Shown: positions 12,641-26,900 of the stretch, piece by piece
How the letters are laid out: the number at the start of each line of letters is the position of its first letter
How positions within the stretch are numbered: the first letter of the stretch is position 1
DNA from: Anastatus disparis
Lineage: Eukaryota > Arthropoda > Insecta > Hymenoptera > Eupelmidae
Assembly: GCA_017163975.1 (NCBI GenBank)
Contig: JAFFSR010000239.1
Span: 1 to 64,000, forward strand
Length of the DNA stretch: 64,000 bases
Direction of reading: 5' to 3'
The notes under the pieces: generated by a model
Seen by the model: the letters and a program-made list of their open reading frames with translations, nothing else
Databases searched by the model: none
Told to the model about the DNA's origin: nothing
Translations under genes and position numbers: made by a program

Positions 12641-14539
12641 CAATCGTTATTTTGATTTTTTTTACTTTTTTTTCAAAAATTTTTGCTGTTTAGTTTGATG
12701 AAAGCAAAATCCTATTTTATTGTTTGCTTCGAATACCTTTTCGCATCCACGGTTTTATATACTTTGCCTTTTGGTGAACAAACTATACGGTGACTTTTTC
12801 TTTTTTATTTAAGTTGCAACATTGCGTGAACCTTTTGACTGATGAGCATTTTTTTAACGGCAACAAAATGCATCGCGAAAATATCGAGTGAATCATGAAT
12901 TTGTGTAGAAATCTAAAATTAAAACTTTGAGTTATAAACTAAAGTTCAAGCAATAGCAGTATTTACTACAAAATTAGAAAGGAAAAGTAATAAAGAGTAT
13001 CGTGTATACAGTTTGTGTGCATAAATTAATTTTCGACATATTTTAATGAAATACCTTTCTACTTTATAAAAGCAAACATCGATGTCTTTTTAAAATTTAA
13101 TGTTTATTAAATGTGTAAGTACATTAATTACATTACCACATGCTGTTTTTTTAAAATTATTTACATTATAATGAAACAATTTATTTGACACGTCAAATGT
13201 TAGATGTTGAAACGACGATTATAAATTCTTTTTTTTTTGTCATTATAAAAAATTATCATAACTTCGATTTTCATCTTCGATACTTTATTCAAAAGAAATA
13301 ACTATGTAAAATTATGTCTTTCGAAATCTTCGTTTCGCTTTTGAAATCGTTCACCATGGTACATGCACGCTGACAAGCAAAATTAGTAAAAACGTGATGT
13401 AAAGTTTATTGCATTTAATTATTTTTTATTATAATTCGCTTGAATCGCGCATATGTGAATTGCATATAATGATTAAAAACAAAAACTTAGAAAAAAATGG
13501 CAGAACGCTTGAGTAAAATATCACTTGCCATTTGGATAAGCCATTAACTTGTTTATACGTTAAATATTGCTTATTTAAAATTTTTTAATTTTTATTTTGA
13601 TTTAACTGATAAATTGCATAATGAATTTATTTATTCGCTAATAATACTTGACATTGTTTTTTTATTTACAATATTTTTATCAATCGCAAATCTTTCATTA
13701 GACATTCTTTCATCGTGTAACGTATAATTCTGTATGAAGTGCGATTCGTGACATTGATAAAATAATTAAATTTTTATTTACTGTCAATTGTTATCCTAAC
13801 AAAAGATTTCATTAAAAGTACAATTATACGGTTATAAAAATAAATCTACAGATCTTAAATTATTCTTTTGTATTGATTACAAAAAATTTTAACGTGTTTT
13901 TAATTTTAACGCTTTGATTTTAACCAGGAAAATTTTTTGACAAAAGTTCTTAGAGTTTCTAAAACATTATTATTACTTATTTCAATTAGGTGAAATTGTT
14001 AATGTTGCAATATTATTTGGATTTGAATTATGAAATATCAGAAGTGTCATGGATAAAACGGTTTAAATTGACCTTATGTCTATTTGAAAAATGTCACTAG
14101 TAGAATGCATGATTAATTATTCATTTATTATTCAGCATTTAGTATTTGGGCTAATTTAAAATGTATAAATGAAAAGTTATCGAATCCGAATATTTTTTTA
14201 TTTTTAATTGGAGAAAATAATTAAAATCAAGAATAATACCATCAATCATTTTATATCTTGCAATTGATTTTTAATTAACAAGAAATTTATAATTAAAAAA
14301 ATTTGAATACATTTTTTTCGAACGATGAGTGATTTAAAAGTAACGTTAAATATTTATTCTTCTTACAAATCATCAAATATTTATTAATAATTATTATAAA
14401 AACCTAATTAAACAATTAAATATAGATATTAATAAAAAAAAAAACATTTTTATGTGCTTTCTTATACATAGAAGTATTAAATATTGTTTAAAATAGTAAA
14501 TATAAACTTTTTATAATCAAGGAGAGAAATATCGAAACA

Positions 14540-14905
14540 ATGGGTACAACAAATGCGCAGAGTTGTGAGACGATGTCAGTGGATCATCGAGCTACCGGTA
14601 ACCAGCAAAATCGTGCAAACGAAGACAAAGCTAAGGTCGAACCAGAAATTAATGAGAAGAAAGTCACGATGACAACTACTACAACAACGACAACAACAAA
14701 ATTACAGTCAAGCAACTGTTCAGCTATAGAAGCATTTTATGCAGAGACAATAATTTTAGTAACTGGTGCTACTGGTTTCTTGGGCAAAGCATTGCTGGAA
14801 AAATTGCTTAGATCCTGCACAAAATTAAGTACTATTTTTGTACTTATCAGGCCTAAAAGAGGCCGCACGATGGAGCAGCGGTTTACTGAACTCATTGAAA
14901 ATCCA
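14540..14905 (+). CDS. FAR coding exon 1 (start, Rossmann motif)
   Basis: 122 complete codons. The ATG at 14540 is followed by a Gln/Asn/Glu-rich stretch and a Thr run coded by ACN triplets, then FYAETIILVTGATGFLGKAL and LIRPKRG, the NADP-binding start of the FAR domain. The donor is GTCAGT, less usual at +3 than the GTAAGT/GTAATT type used by most of the other exons. An AG (ATCAAG at about 14520) just upstream may be the acceptor of a 5' UTR intron. Confidence 0.92.
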
Positions 14906-17900
14906 GTCAGTATATTTCATTTTTTTTTAATATTCTTTATAAATTAGTCATTTTTTAACAATTCTAATTTAAAAAATTTCGTGTACCTTTAACATACATT
15001 TGTGGTTTAGTTTTTTTAATAAAAATTTTAACATAAAACATTTATTAACAAAATACAATTATATTGATTAACAATGTATGGATTTGAATGAAATTAAACA
15101 TTGATAGAAAAAATAAGTCATAATAAGTTTGATTTATACTTCAAACCTTGGTTATTACGGATTTGGAAAAAAACTACTTTTTTAAAACATACTAAATTAG
15201 ACAAAGAGCAAACCACCTTGTAATCACCAACTAGTTTTTCAAATATTTTATCTAAGTTATATAAATTAAAAGTACTCAATATAAAAGACACGTGCGTGAA
15301 AAAAATATATTTTTGAAACGCGGATATTTTTTTTAAATCGAATGTATGTAATAAATATATCTAACCTAATCGACTTAGTAATGGATTAATTGATAAATAA
15401 ATACATGGGTAGATAGCTAAAAAAATAGATGAATAAGTGGATTATTAAATCGATCATGTTGTATATATTTATTACATACATTTGATTTAAAAAAATATAT
15501 TTTCATACGCACGTGCCTTTTATAAGCATCTTTAATTTATATAATTTACATAAAATGTTTGAAAAAAAATAGTTGGTGATTACAAGGTCTTGTGTTTGCT
15601 CTTTGTATAATTTATTATGCTTTAAAAAGAGGTTTTTCCCAAATTCGTAATAGACGATGTTTGAAGTATATACATCTGTTGTCTTATTTTTTCTATCATT
15701 ATTTAATTTTTTTATCGATTTAAGAACTATTTAATTTAATCGTTTTTATAAGTATTTAAATTACTTGATATGAGAATATATATTTTGAAAAAGATTACGA
15801 AACAGTTTGAATATTAAACTTCAATAACAAGAAAAAATGGTGACTAATTACACAAAATTTATTACAATTTAGTTTCGAAATAGAATAAAAAGACCGACAA
15901 AAATATTTGCGTAATTCGTTAAAATTTTTTTTCGTCGATAATATTTGTGTACTTTAATATTCAAATTATCTCACAATTTATAACACATTTTATTATTCAA
16001 AATCGAATCATTCTGTATTTCCGCATTTTAAGATAGGACTCAACAATAAGAGATTGATTCATTGATATGGGTATATTTTGGAAACTTCAAACTTCGTGAG
16101 GCTACACCATAATACACTCGATAATAATTTTATAATACAATATTAGGACATACGAAAATGCAAAATAATTTTTTTATTATCTATCTTCTCTCTTGTGTTA
16201 CTCTGACAAGTCAAGTCATATATACACATTCATACTTTTTATTTGTACCAGAATTTGCGAAAATTTTAAAAATTAGTGTGCGGCTTTCAAACAACGATTT
16301 TTTGCAAACGCCATAACTTTTTTATCGAATCAAATCCGGTATTTTTTCTAATATTTGAGGGCACGTAAACTATGAGGAAAAAGTAATTTAAAGTATGTGC
16401 TTTCCGCTCGTAATGCATAAAAAACTTTTGTTCATGTGAGACAATATTTTGGCAGAATGATGCAAAACGTTTTTGACAGTAAGATAAAGACTCCAGAACG
16501 CGATCAGTGCCCAATACATGATAAAAAAAATAAGTTAATTACTGATAACGTATATGAAAAGAAACAATAATTAAAAAGTTACTACATTTAAATTACATAA
16601 TTTTTAATATAAAATTATCGATTTTTTTTTAAATACAATTATAAACGTAAATAAATCAAGGCAGATTTAGAAATTAAATTTTAGAATCTAAAAAATGATT
16701 TTTAAAAATTATTTCACATTAAATTTGTGTATACAAAGAATTTATTTTCGTATTCATTTTTTAGCTAAGAAATGTCTTTATAATAATAAAAAAGAATTAA
16801 ATCTTTATCGTTCTTTTTCTGTTATTTTTATTCGATTTAAACTCATTTTCTCGAAGAGTGATCGCGTTTTGGGGTCTTTACCTTATATAAATTTTGTAAT
16901 TTACATCTTTATACATACGCACAACTCATAAATAGCATAATAAATAAAAATAACAAATAATAAAACAATACAGTTTACAACAAACGCTATTCAACAAGTA
17001 TTCATGCAAACATAATTTAAAAGCAGAAACTTACGGTCTTCGACTTACGGTCACAGGTATAAAGTCCCAAAACTGCATAGAGAAGGAAAAAAGGAGAGCA
17101 TAACAATAGACACACTTTCCCTCCTATTATTAAGTCTTCCTTTGTCAATTGATACATTGGCCATATCTACATAAAGTTAAAGCAAAAATAAATGACTTAT
17201 TTACTTAATCTTTTAATGTACTTCTTACAGAAATACAAAATATAAAAGTAACCGTACGAATTGTACAAAAAGAAAAATAAAAAGTAAATTTTTGTTATTT
17301 TTTAAATTCTTTATGTCTTGTTAGATTTCTGTCACAACTTTTTGTGCAGTTTGTGGAACATAGAAATTGTTAAAGTTAAATGACAACATATGCAAAATAT
17401 GCATATAAATAAAAAAATTCTTATTGTTCATTTCGCGTCATACATTTTGATTTATGTTTAAAATTCTACTAAAATTATCCGGTGGATGATTATACTTTTA
17501 ACTATGGAAAAAATAAAAAATGACTATTGTTTAACGTTTTGCTTTTAGCAATTTTCACGGCAAATATTTCTAAAATTTTTAACTGTATTTAATAACGCTA
17601 TATTTAGATGAGAATAATAGACTAAATAATTTTGATAAATTGTGATATATATTTCAGTAATTACTTAGCAATAACGTAATCATTTTTGGAATCATACATA
17701 TATGAAAAGAAATTGCCAATAATTATATTAAATTAAAATTAACAAAATATTTTATTGCAAAATGAAAAATAGAGACTTGTAATGAATTGCACGTATCAAC
17801 CCGCATGCATCAAATGTATTAACATCATGAAGTGCAGTCAGAGTTACGTGCATTTCATAGAAAATCCGTATTTTTTCATTTTATAGTAACAGTAGATTAA

Positions 17901-17906
17901 ATTAGT

Positions 17907-17944
<38 letters not shown>

Positions 17945-20900
17945 TTAATATATAAAGGATATTGTTATCCTCTATATAATTAACCTTTTCTATGGAGATG
18001 TCGAGGCCCCCCCCCCCGGACCGTTTAACACATTACATCAGGCTAGACTGTCAGACACCGCCATACCTGAAACTTTGACTACCGATGGATGGTCAGCCAC
18101 TATTTTTCAAGAGTCGCGATATGGCAGTTAGTACACCTCGCTCTTAGGATTAAATTAGTATAACTAGTGAATAAAATAGGTCATTCCCTTACAAGTCAGT
18201 TTTATCACGAAGCTGACAAAAAGAATAAATTGGGAAAGCACTGATTTTTTTCATGTAGTAGTTTTTTCTTAAAATACAATCAAAATTCTATTTGTATAAA
18301 AAATAGTGCTATTATATCAGTAAAATGAAAATAATTTTTTAATTAATTACGGTTTTTACAAAATGAGAATCAAAATTCTCATTTTGATCTCTGCAATGAG
18401 TAAAATATTTTACGTTTCATACATATATACATATATACGTTGAAGTTGCTTAATTGCATAAATAAATAGTAATTCGTTTTATAACCATCTTTTTCTCTTA
18501 CTCGATCTCAGTGTTACTGAATAAAGCGAAAGATTTTAGAAATATTTGCTATGACAAACAATCAAGTCTCATAAGTATTGCTTTCCTTTTTGTACTAAAA
18601 AAGCATACTTTCAATCTTACGTAGTATTTTTTGTTTAATGTAAACCATTTTCCTTAATTTTTTTTTTTATTTTATTCCATTTTAATGGATTTTTTTATAA
18701 CTTGTATATAATGTTAATCACTTTGATTTTCAAAAACTTTGAACTAATGTGTCAATAAAATTTAAGCGTTTAATGTTACAGAAATTTTCATAATCATTTT
18801 TCATTTCTTTATAACTTTTTAATAAATCAAGATTTTTAATATATTTTAGCTCTATCAGAAGAATCTCAAATTCAATGAAAATATTGCAAAATAAATCTTG
18901 GCGATCAATAAATTATTTTAAAATAGTTCGTAGCTTTTGTAAATTTGATAGTTAAATATAAAGAAAGAAATTTTCTTCATAACTTTAAGTATCTGAAAAT
19001 ATTCTTCGTATTTATAAGCCATTTTTTTACAAATTTTTCATTGACTATAGGTCTTGTTTCTTCAAGAATTTTCCTTTATATTTTAATCATGAATAAACGA
19101 AGGATGAATTAAATGCTTCTTATTTGTTACTCTCAATAATTGATATTATTTTAATTCGGCTAAATGCAGCTTAGAAACTTTAATATCATATTATAGCACT
19201 GATAAATTAAGTCGATGCACAAATTCTATAATCAACATTATATTTTTAATATTTTTTAAAAATGTATTTATGATTGATTTAAAAATGCGTATGAATTTCT
19301 ATTTAAATTAATGATATTGACCTTTGCATGACTTTATGAGATCATTACCATTTCACACAAAATAACCTATCATAGAATTTTTCATTTTTAAAATAGAGTC
19401 TTATATTTTTTCTAATTTTCTAAATTTATAATATTTTGAATAGGTCTCTCGGCCTCAGCCTATGGTCAATGTCCCAATCGCTACTCACGACCCAACTACT
19501 AACCGTTTTTTATTATTTATATTACAAAAAATAATATATATTATTATAAATAGAACAAAAAAACTATTTTAAATTATTTAAATATCCCCGTTAGGTTGCG
19601 CTACATTGTTGGGCAGCAGAAGGTAGTTGAAATTAAGAAAAAAATAATAACGCTGAAGCTTCGGTTTTACTCGCAATGGCTAAACGTGATGACGTTAAAC
19701 ACGTGGGTATTGATTCTTAACATTTAATTAAATAAGGACATCATTTTTTGTGCAATTTTTTGTGTTATCAATTTTAAAAACAATAATTATAAGTGAATGA
19801 GTGTTGTGTTATGAAATTTTTTTACGTTTTCACGAAAATAAAGGGCGAGCAGTGGTTGCATCATAAAAAAGCAGCATGCTGCTACTATTGACTAAACTAA
19901 ATTTAATATTTCAAGTGCTTGTTTAAACATTTTAACAAGCATTACTATTAGCTTGATACGTAAAATAATTATTTTTGTTGTGATCGATTGATATTCCGTA
20001 TTTAATTTTTCAAATGTTTTCATCGTTACATAACTAAAAAGAGTTTACATGTTTTATTGAGTCATTTCAAGGTGCTTTTTTACAATTTTTAAATAATTCT
20101 TCACATTAAACTCAAATAATTTTTTTCATAATGAATTTTAAATAATTTTTCTACAATTAACTTTAAATAATTAATAATAATAATTAATAAATAATTGTTT
20201 TTTAATATACTTTAAATAATTTATTTTAAATAAACTTTAAATATTTATTTTAAAGTAATCATTAATTACTTTAATGTTTAATAAAGTTTAAATAAGTGAT
20301 TTTAACGGACTTTTAATATGAAATTAAGAAGATAAATCATGATTAGTGGATAGTAAAAACAATATGTTAGTAGCCGGGACATTCGATGAGTAGTACATAG
20401 GTGTTTTATAATGCGTTTGATAATTATTTATAAATAATTATTAATTGTGTCAAAACATGTTAATAATGGAAACATTTGATAATTTATATATTGTGTTATA
20501 ATATAAATCTATTTCCATCGGAATTTTGCATATTAAAATATATATTTTTATTAATTTACATGACGCGTAACCTTAAATTGGTAGTAGTTGGGACATTGAC
20601 CATATATGGGCTCATTTTAAAATCTGGCTCTGCTTGTATATAATGTATAGTCCAAGAGCCAGAACCAAAAAATCTCTTTACCTGACGTGATAATACAATG
20701 AATTTACTAAGGCTGAAAATCATTATATACATTCGATATTGTATATAAATAAAAGTTATAACAGTCAGTCAGCTGCATACGGGGACAGAGTTGGTCAGTA
20801 GGCCCCAATGAGTTTAGGAAAAATAAATGATGTGCAATAAATTCACAATACACTTTTTCGAGATTGTTTAATGTTATATTGATTATAAAATAAATTTTCA

Positions 20901-23900
20901 ATCACATTAGAAAAACGCCCGCCATAATCAGCAATATAAAAATGTAATTAATATAACATTTATTTATTTATTCAATAAAATTTTATGGCCTACTATTATA
21001 AAATAAATTAAAAATTAATGCTAAAAAATATTAAATATTCAACACATCAAAATTATATTATTTCTTAGTATTAAATGTATCTTTGAACTTAAGAAAATGA
21101 AATTCGTCTGAAAATAAGAGAATAGCGAGCAGGTATATCTGTAAGTAAGAACCCAAATTTAAGTTTACAGAAAAAAGGTTCATTACTGTTACCTGTTCTA
21201 TTTAAGGTATAAATAGCAAGAGAAAGTGAAACCGATATTCTTTTATCCCATTTCCGTAAGGATCTTAAAATATTTCGACATTTATGCTTTAAGCGTCAGT
21301 TGAAAATTTAACTTTAACGAGAAACCTTAAAATTTTTAGAATGAGTGAAGTTCGTGTATTTTGTCAGAAAAAGCAAACAACATTTACAAAAAATAGTTTA
21401 AAAAAATATCATCCGATTTTACAAATTCGTAAAAAATATCAGTTAACTTAAAATAATGTTACGATCATGTTAATTTACCGTTAAATACTGGACGAAATGA
21501 GTGCTACTATATACGTTGATACAAGAAATTTACTCCTTTGATTAGAAAGTATGGAAATGAATTGTGGTAAGTTATAACTAAATATTAATAAATATTTTAT
21601 GTATGTTAAAAATAGTTTGATTCGCGCTCATTGAGTAAATTTCTTTAAAAAGTATTAGAATGATAAGTTGTGTTTTAACCGACAATGGTTAACTAAGTAA
21701 AGTTTTTAACTAGTTTAACGATAATTCTCTAAATTAAGGTAGTCTCGTCATCAGCTATAATTTGTTGTTCATAAAAATAAAAAAACGTATAATCTTTTAA
21801 AACTTTTAACAAAATAAGTTTTTATTTCATATATTGTTCCTTTAAAATTTCAGCTAGCCTTATCGATTATTTCTTTAAGATAATCTCATTCAAAGTTCGA
21901 TCGTTTGAGCTCTAATAGTAATAGAAAGATAAAGTTTAAGAAGGCTCGTGCGCTCAGGACCGTACCTAATCAGGGCTCCGCAAAAATAACAAAATATTAT
22001 TTTTGTATTATAAATCATTTTTATAAAATGTAAATAATTTATTATTATAGTTGTAACTTTCATTATATATAAAAAATATCTATTATTTACGAAAATTAAT
22101 GTTCTAATCGCATTAATTTTAATAAATTTTTCAAATATTCTTTTTATTTCATCGATAATATGTAATTTATTTGACAGATTTAAATTCATTATGAAAAAAT
22201 CTATAATTTTTGTTTTTGATTCATAAAAAACTACTTATTTTTTATTGAGTTATAAGAATAAATGTTATTTTTCTCATAAGAGCTCATGTTAAATTTTCAA
22301 ATTTCTATAATTTTTTCTCTTTCATTTGATCAATAACCTTATATATTTAAAAAAAAGTTTATGAAATACTCATAATTTATACTTTTCTTGGTATTTTTTT
22401 TTATAAAATATCCTTATTAGAAAGGGTTGACGCACGCTCCTTACGTAGGTATATTGCAGAAGAACAGTCGGCAAAGCCACCTGAAATTTTCAGGGGATAT
22501 TTGAAATAAGAATTCACATTGCTTGACGACGGAACTACTTTAAATGTGAAATAATTTATATATTTATTGAAATATATAATATTTTAAAAGAGTTTAATTT
22601 TTAGTTTTTACGCGAACATAAAAATCTACAATTTTCTACTTGTGTTTGAAATAAAATCTTATCTCTGAATCTATTATAATTATCTTCTATGCCATCTTTT
22701 AATAACAAAAGGATTTATTTTATTATAATTTTATATACTTTTTTACTTTTATTTATTTTTGAAAAATTTTTAACAAAAAATATTTTTTTACGAAAAATAA
22801 AAGTAAAGTTTGTAGTACGATAAAACTATACGTTTATCCGTGCTTCAAAATACCAATATTTTCTTGCCAATTAATTATGTTGATACTCAAGTTTGGTACA
22901 TCTTTATTTGAAAAAATATTAATGAAATCAAATTATCGAAGATTTTAATTATAATAAACATACGAAATTGTATTACAATGTAACTGCAAGTTCTTTTGAT
23001 TTGTCTCAAGAAAAACCAAGCAAACAGAAGGGGTACTATATTTGAATCAATAGTACGTAAAACATTATTTATTGAATATTCTATTTCGTATATGAATAAA
23101 AATATAAAAATACTCATTTCGTTCGTAAATAAACGTAACATAAATTTCTTATTAGTTTTTGTGACTGTATCGAAATACATTATGATTATCTCATCAATAA
23201 TTTAAGATATATTTATACTTACAGAAACGTAATGAATGCCGATGTAGCTATAAAAACTGTGGATACTATAGAATCGATTTGTTTTGAAGCTAGGTACAGT
23301 ATATCATAAAATTTCTATATTATATGTCATATACTTTTAACATATAAAAATAATTTTTCCCGTAATGAATGATATATTAATTTTTTTTTCATAGAGATTC
23401 AGTCGAACCAGGAAAATAAGATGGAAATGTGAATTTTATTTGTAATCAAGAAAGAAAAAATTGAACAAATACTGAAAACTCTATATATCTCCCAAATCAA
23501 TTAAATTGTATTTGAGACACATGAAGTAAAAATAATAGAAAAAATACAAAACACTACATAACGTAATAATCAAATAATTAAATATGTTTTGTATAACAAA
23601 TTATGAAAATGAATCTAACCAGTAGTTATATAGAGAGGAAACTACTTTAATAAAGCAGCAAATATGGTACAAATAAACTTCAACATTTTAGGCATGCATG
23701 CTATAAATTAGCATCTTTGCGACGTGTATTTATAGAGTAACTCAAGAAAGAAATTTGAAAGATGAATTTAGACATTCCCTCAAATTATTTATGTTCATGG
23801 TTGATGAAAAGATACTGGATTTATTCAAAAATCAAATTTAAATTATTTCAATTAACTATTTGCAATTAATTATACCAGCTAAAGAAATTCAACTACAAAA

Positions 23901-26900
23901 TATCGATGTAAACTTGTGACAGAAAAGCGATATTATAAAATCAACTGCATGGCTTTTAAAAAAAGTGATTACGTCTGTGAAGATAAAAAAATCCAACGAA
24001 TTTATGAACAAAAAGCACAAGATCAGATTTTCATTATGTTCTATCAAGTGGACCATTTACACGAAGTAAACTTAGTAATGCTCGAAGTCGACGTGTTCAA
24101 TTGTTCAACAGCATACAATCGAAGATTAATATTCGAACAAAATTAAGATATATATAATTATTACTGTTGATTACACTTTAAAATGATTTCTTAGTCTGTT
24201 ACATAATAACAATGAAAAAAGCAAGCCATGGACCAAAACATCCTTGGCGGATATAAAACTTTCATTTTTTTTTCGCTAATTGATGGGTGTTGTTCTCAAA
24301 ATTGATTAACTGAAAATTTTTTAGTAATCAATATGACGTTTAGCACTTATAAAAAATTTTAAAGTATAGTAAATTCATTGCACACTATTCTTTTTTTCTG
24401 CACACATTAAGGCTGGCAGACCAGCTTTTTCCTCACATGCGGCTGACTGTCAACTTTTATTCATATACACTATCAAATGTGCATAACGATTTTAAGCCGT
24501 GGGACCTCACCAAAATAAAGCTCTACCCTATTGAAAATAATGGCGTCTTTTAAAGACGTCTTTTTTATCAAGATTTTAAAAATAATACCTACTAAAATGT
24601 TTCAAAAAAGAACGTACTTAAGCTAAAGTGTATATACTTGAAGTACGTAATTGAAGTATGTATACTGATTTTCAACTGTGAATAAACACGCAAAATTATA
24701 ACCTTCTATACCTGCATCTCTGAAATTTAGATAAGGGATTGCAAAGTTAAGAAAAACGGCACCTCACAGTTAAAAATGTAACTACTGAAAAAATTATTCG
24801 AATCGACTATTGATTCTGTTTTTGACTGTTAGGTGGGGTTTTTCTTAATACGCGAACTCCTACGAAAATTTTAGTGAGGCGGGTATATAAGGTTATAAAA
24901 TTTCCAGTTTGTTCGCTCAAGCTTTTCGGTCTGCAGAGAGCTGATGCTTATTTTGTTTCTATATCTTTCTTTAGGAAGATACCCTATTAAAAATAATAAC
25001 GGCTTTTCAAGATGTCTTTTGTTGTATTGGCATTTGTAAATACACATCCAATGACATCTTTCAAAGACGTTTTTATATACACCTTAGCATAAGTACGTTC
25101 TTTTTTAAAACATTTTAGTAGCTACTTTTTTGGAACATTTTAGTAAGTACTTTTTTAAAAATTTTGATAAAAAAGACGTCTTTTTTTGTTCCAAATCCAG
25201 ACACGTCCAAAGACGTCTTTTAAAGACGTCATTATTTTCAATAGGGTACTTGTGGATGTATTAATATTCAATTCTTCATTTTACAGATTAGTATATTTTA
25301 TGATTTGTCAGTTTTATAATTTGGCCTAATTTATAACCTTTCTTGTTAGAACTCTTTCCTGCTTAGACCATACCCCCAATCCAACATTATTTAAAAAACC
25401 TAAACAATCTTTCAAATGATCTGTCACGCTATGAACTTTTAAAGTTGTCGACAATTCAGTAGCTTGAAAACTCTTTTTTAAATTCATAATTAAAGCGTCT
25501 ATTTCACTTTCGTTGAGTCATTGAAAAGCAAAAGTCAACTACTTTATCCATAGCTTCCAACGCATTTACAAAACGTAATAGTTCTAGTTTTTTAACTTTA
25601 CTGCAAATTTCTGAATCATACAACTTTTCAGATTCTTTCAAAAGTTTCCGATACGTGTTACCCTCAAATATTTCGCCGTGATAATTTTTTGGAATCATAT
25701 TCAATTTTTTGGGCCAAATAAGAGCTTTTTCCCGCCCAAACAAAGGTACTAATCCCTGCCAGAAAATATGATTCACGTATCCTTGAAGTATGTGTAATTC
25801 AGGAATTATACATCGTTCCAGTATGCACAAATCTTCTTTTCTTCAAATAAACATCGATTGATGACGCTGTTGCAATTCTTGGCTAGCTTTTTATCTTTTC
25901 CAATAGAACAAAATGGCTTTATAATAATTTTCAAATATTCCATAAGTTTTTAATGGTAATACTTCGCTTCCACTTGAAGAATGTCTCATAGAATCTAGTT
26001 TAATATTACAGTAAGGGCAAGGAAAAGAAGAAGTAGCAGTCTGTTGACCATTTATTAATAACAAAAGCTTAAAGTCGGACCAAAATCTAAAGGAAATATT
26101 ATTTATTTTTATTAGATCAAATAAAATTTCAACATTTTCATAGGTCTCTTTAATATCAGGAACTATACATAACATTATCAAACGGTAAACACTAGTTAAC
26201 TTTGATTTTGCACTCACACTTCCACCTTCGTGATACGTTTTTCTTTTCTTCTTAACAGGAATATCATTATCTACATCGTCACTGTCTGAAAAAGCAGTGT
26301 AATTTGTGTTGTCTTTTAGAAAATTTTCTGGTATTATCGACATACACACTTTAAAAAAACCTTGCTCGCCGTCAGCCATTATTTTTACAACATAATTGCC
26401 GACGATATGTCGTTCACTTAATATGACATCTATAATTTCTTCTGCGTCTGTCCAAATAACAGTTTTTTCTTCTTTTGCTTTACCTTTTTCGATGTCAAAT
26501 TTAAAACTACCAGATTTGTACAAATTTTTTAAAAATGTAGCTTGTTCCGTCATATGCTCTCGGTAGTTTATAGGCACTGATTTTTTATCAGAAGTATAAC
26601 GTATATTTTTGTTTCAATAGAGAAACTATTTAAGATATCTAAATTTTTTTCCGAAAAAAACGTTGTTTTTTTTCTTTACTATTGAGAATAATCTTTTTTT
26701 GCCCTTTTTTTTTTAAAAATAGTTTAACATTATTTGTATAGCTGGTATTAGTAGATATAGATAGTTTTTCGTGAGTTCTCTTTATAATAGAAGAAGCAAC
26801 TTGAAATTGAGATTTTTCAGAAAGTTTATCACAGATTAAGCTTTCAATATTATTACGTATGTTGTAATACTTATAATTGAGATTTTTCAGAAAGTTTATC

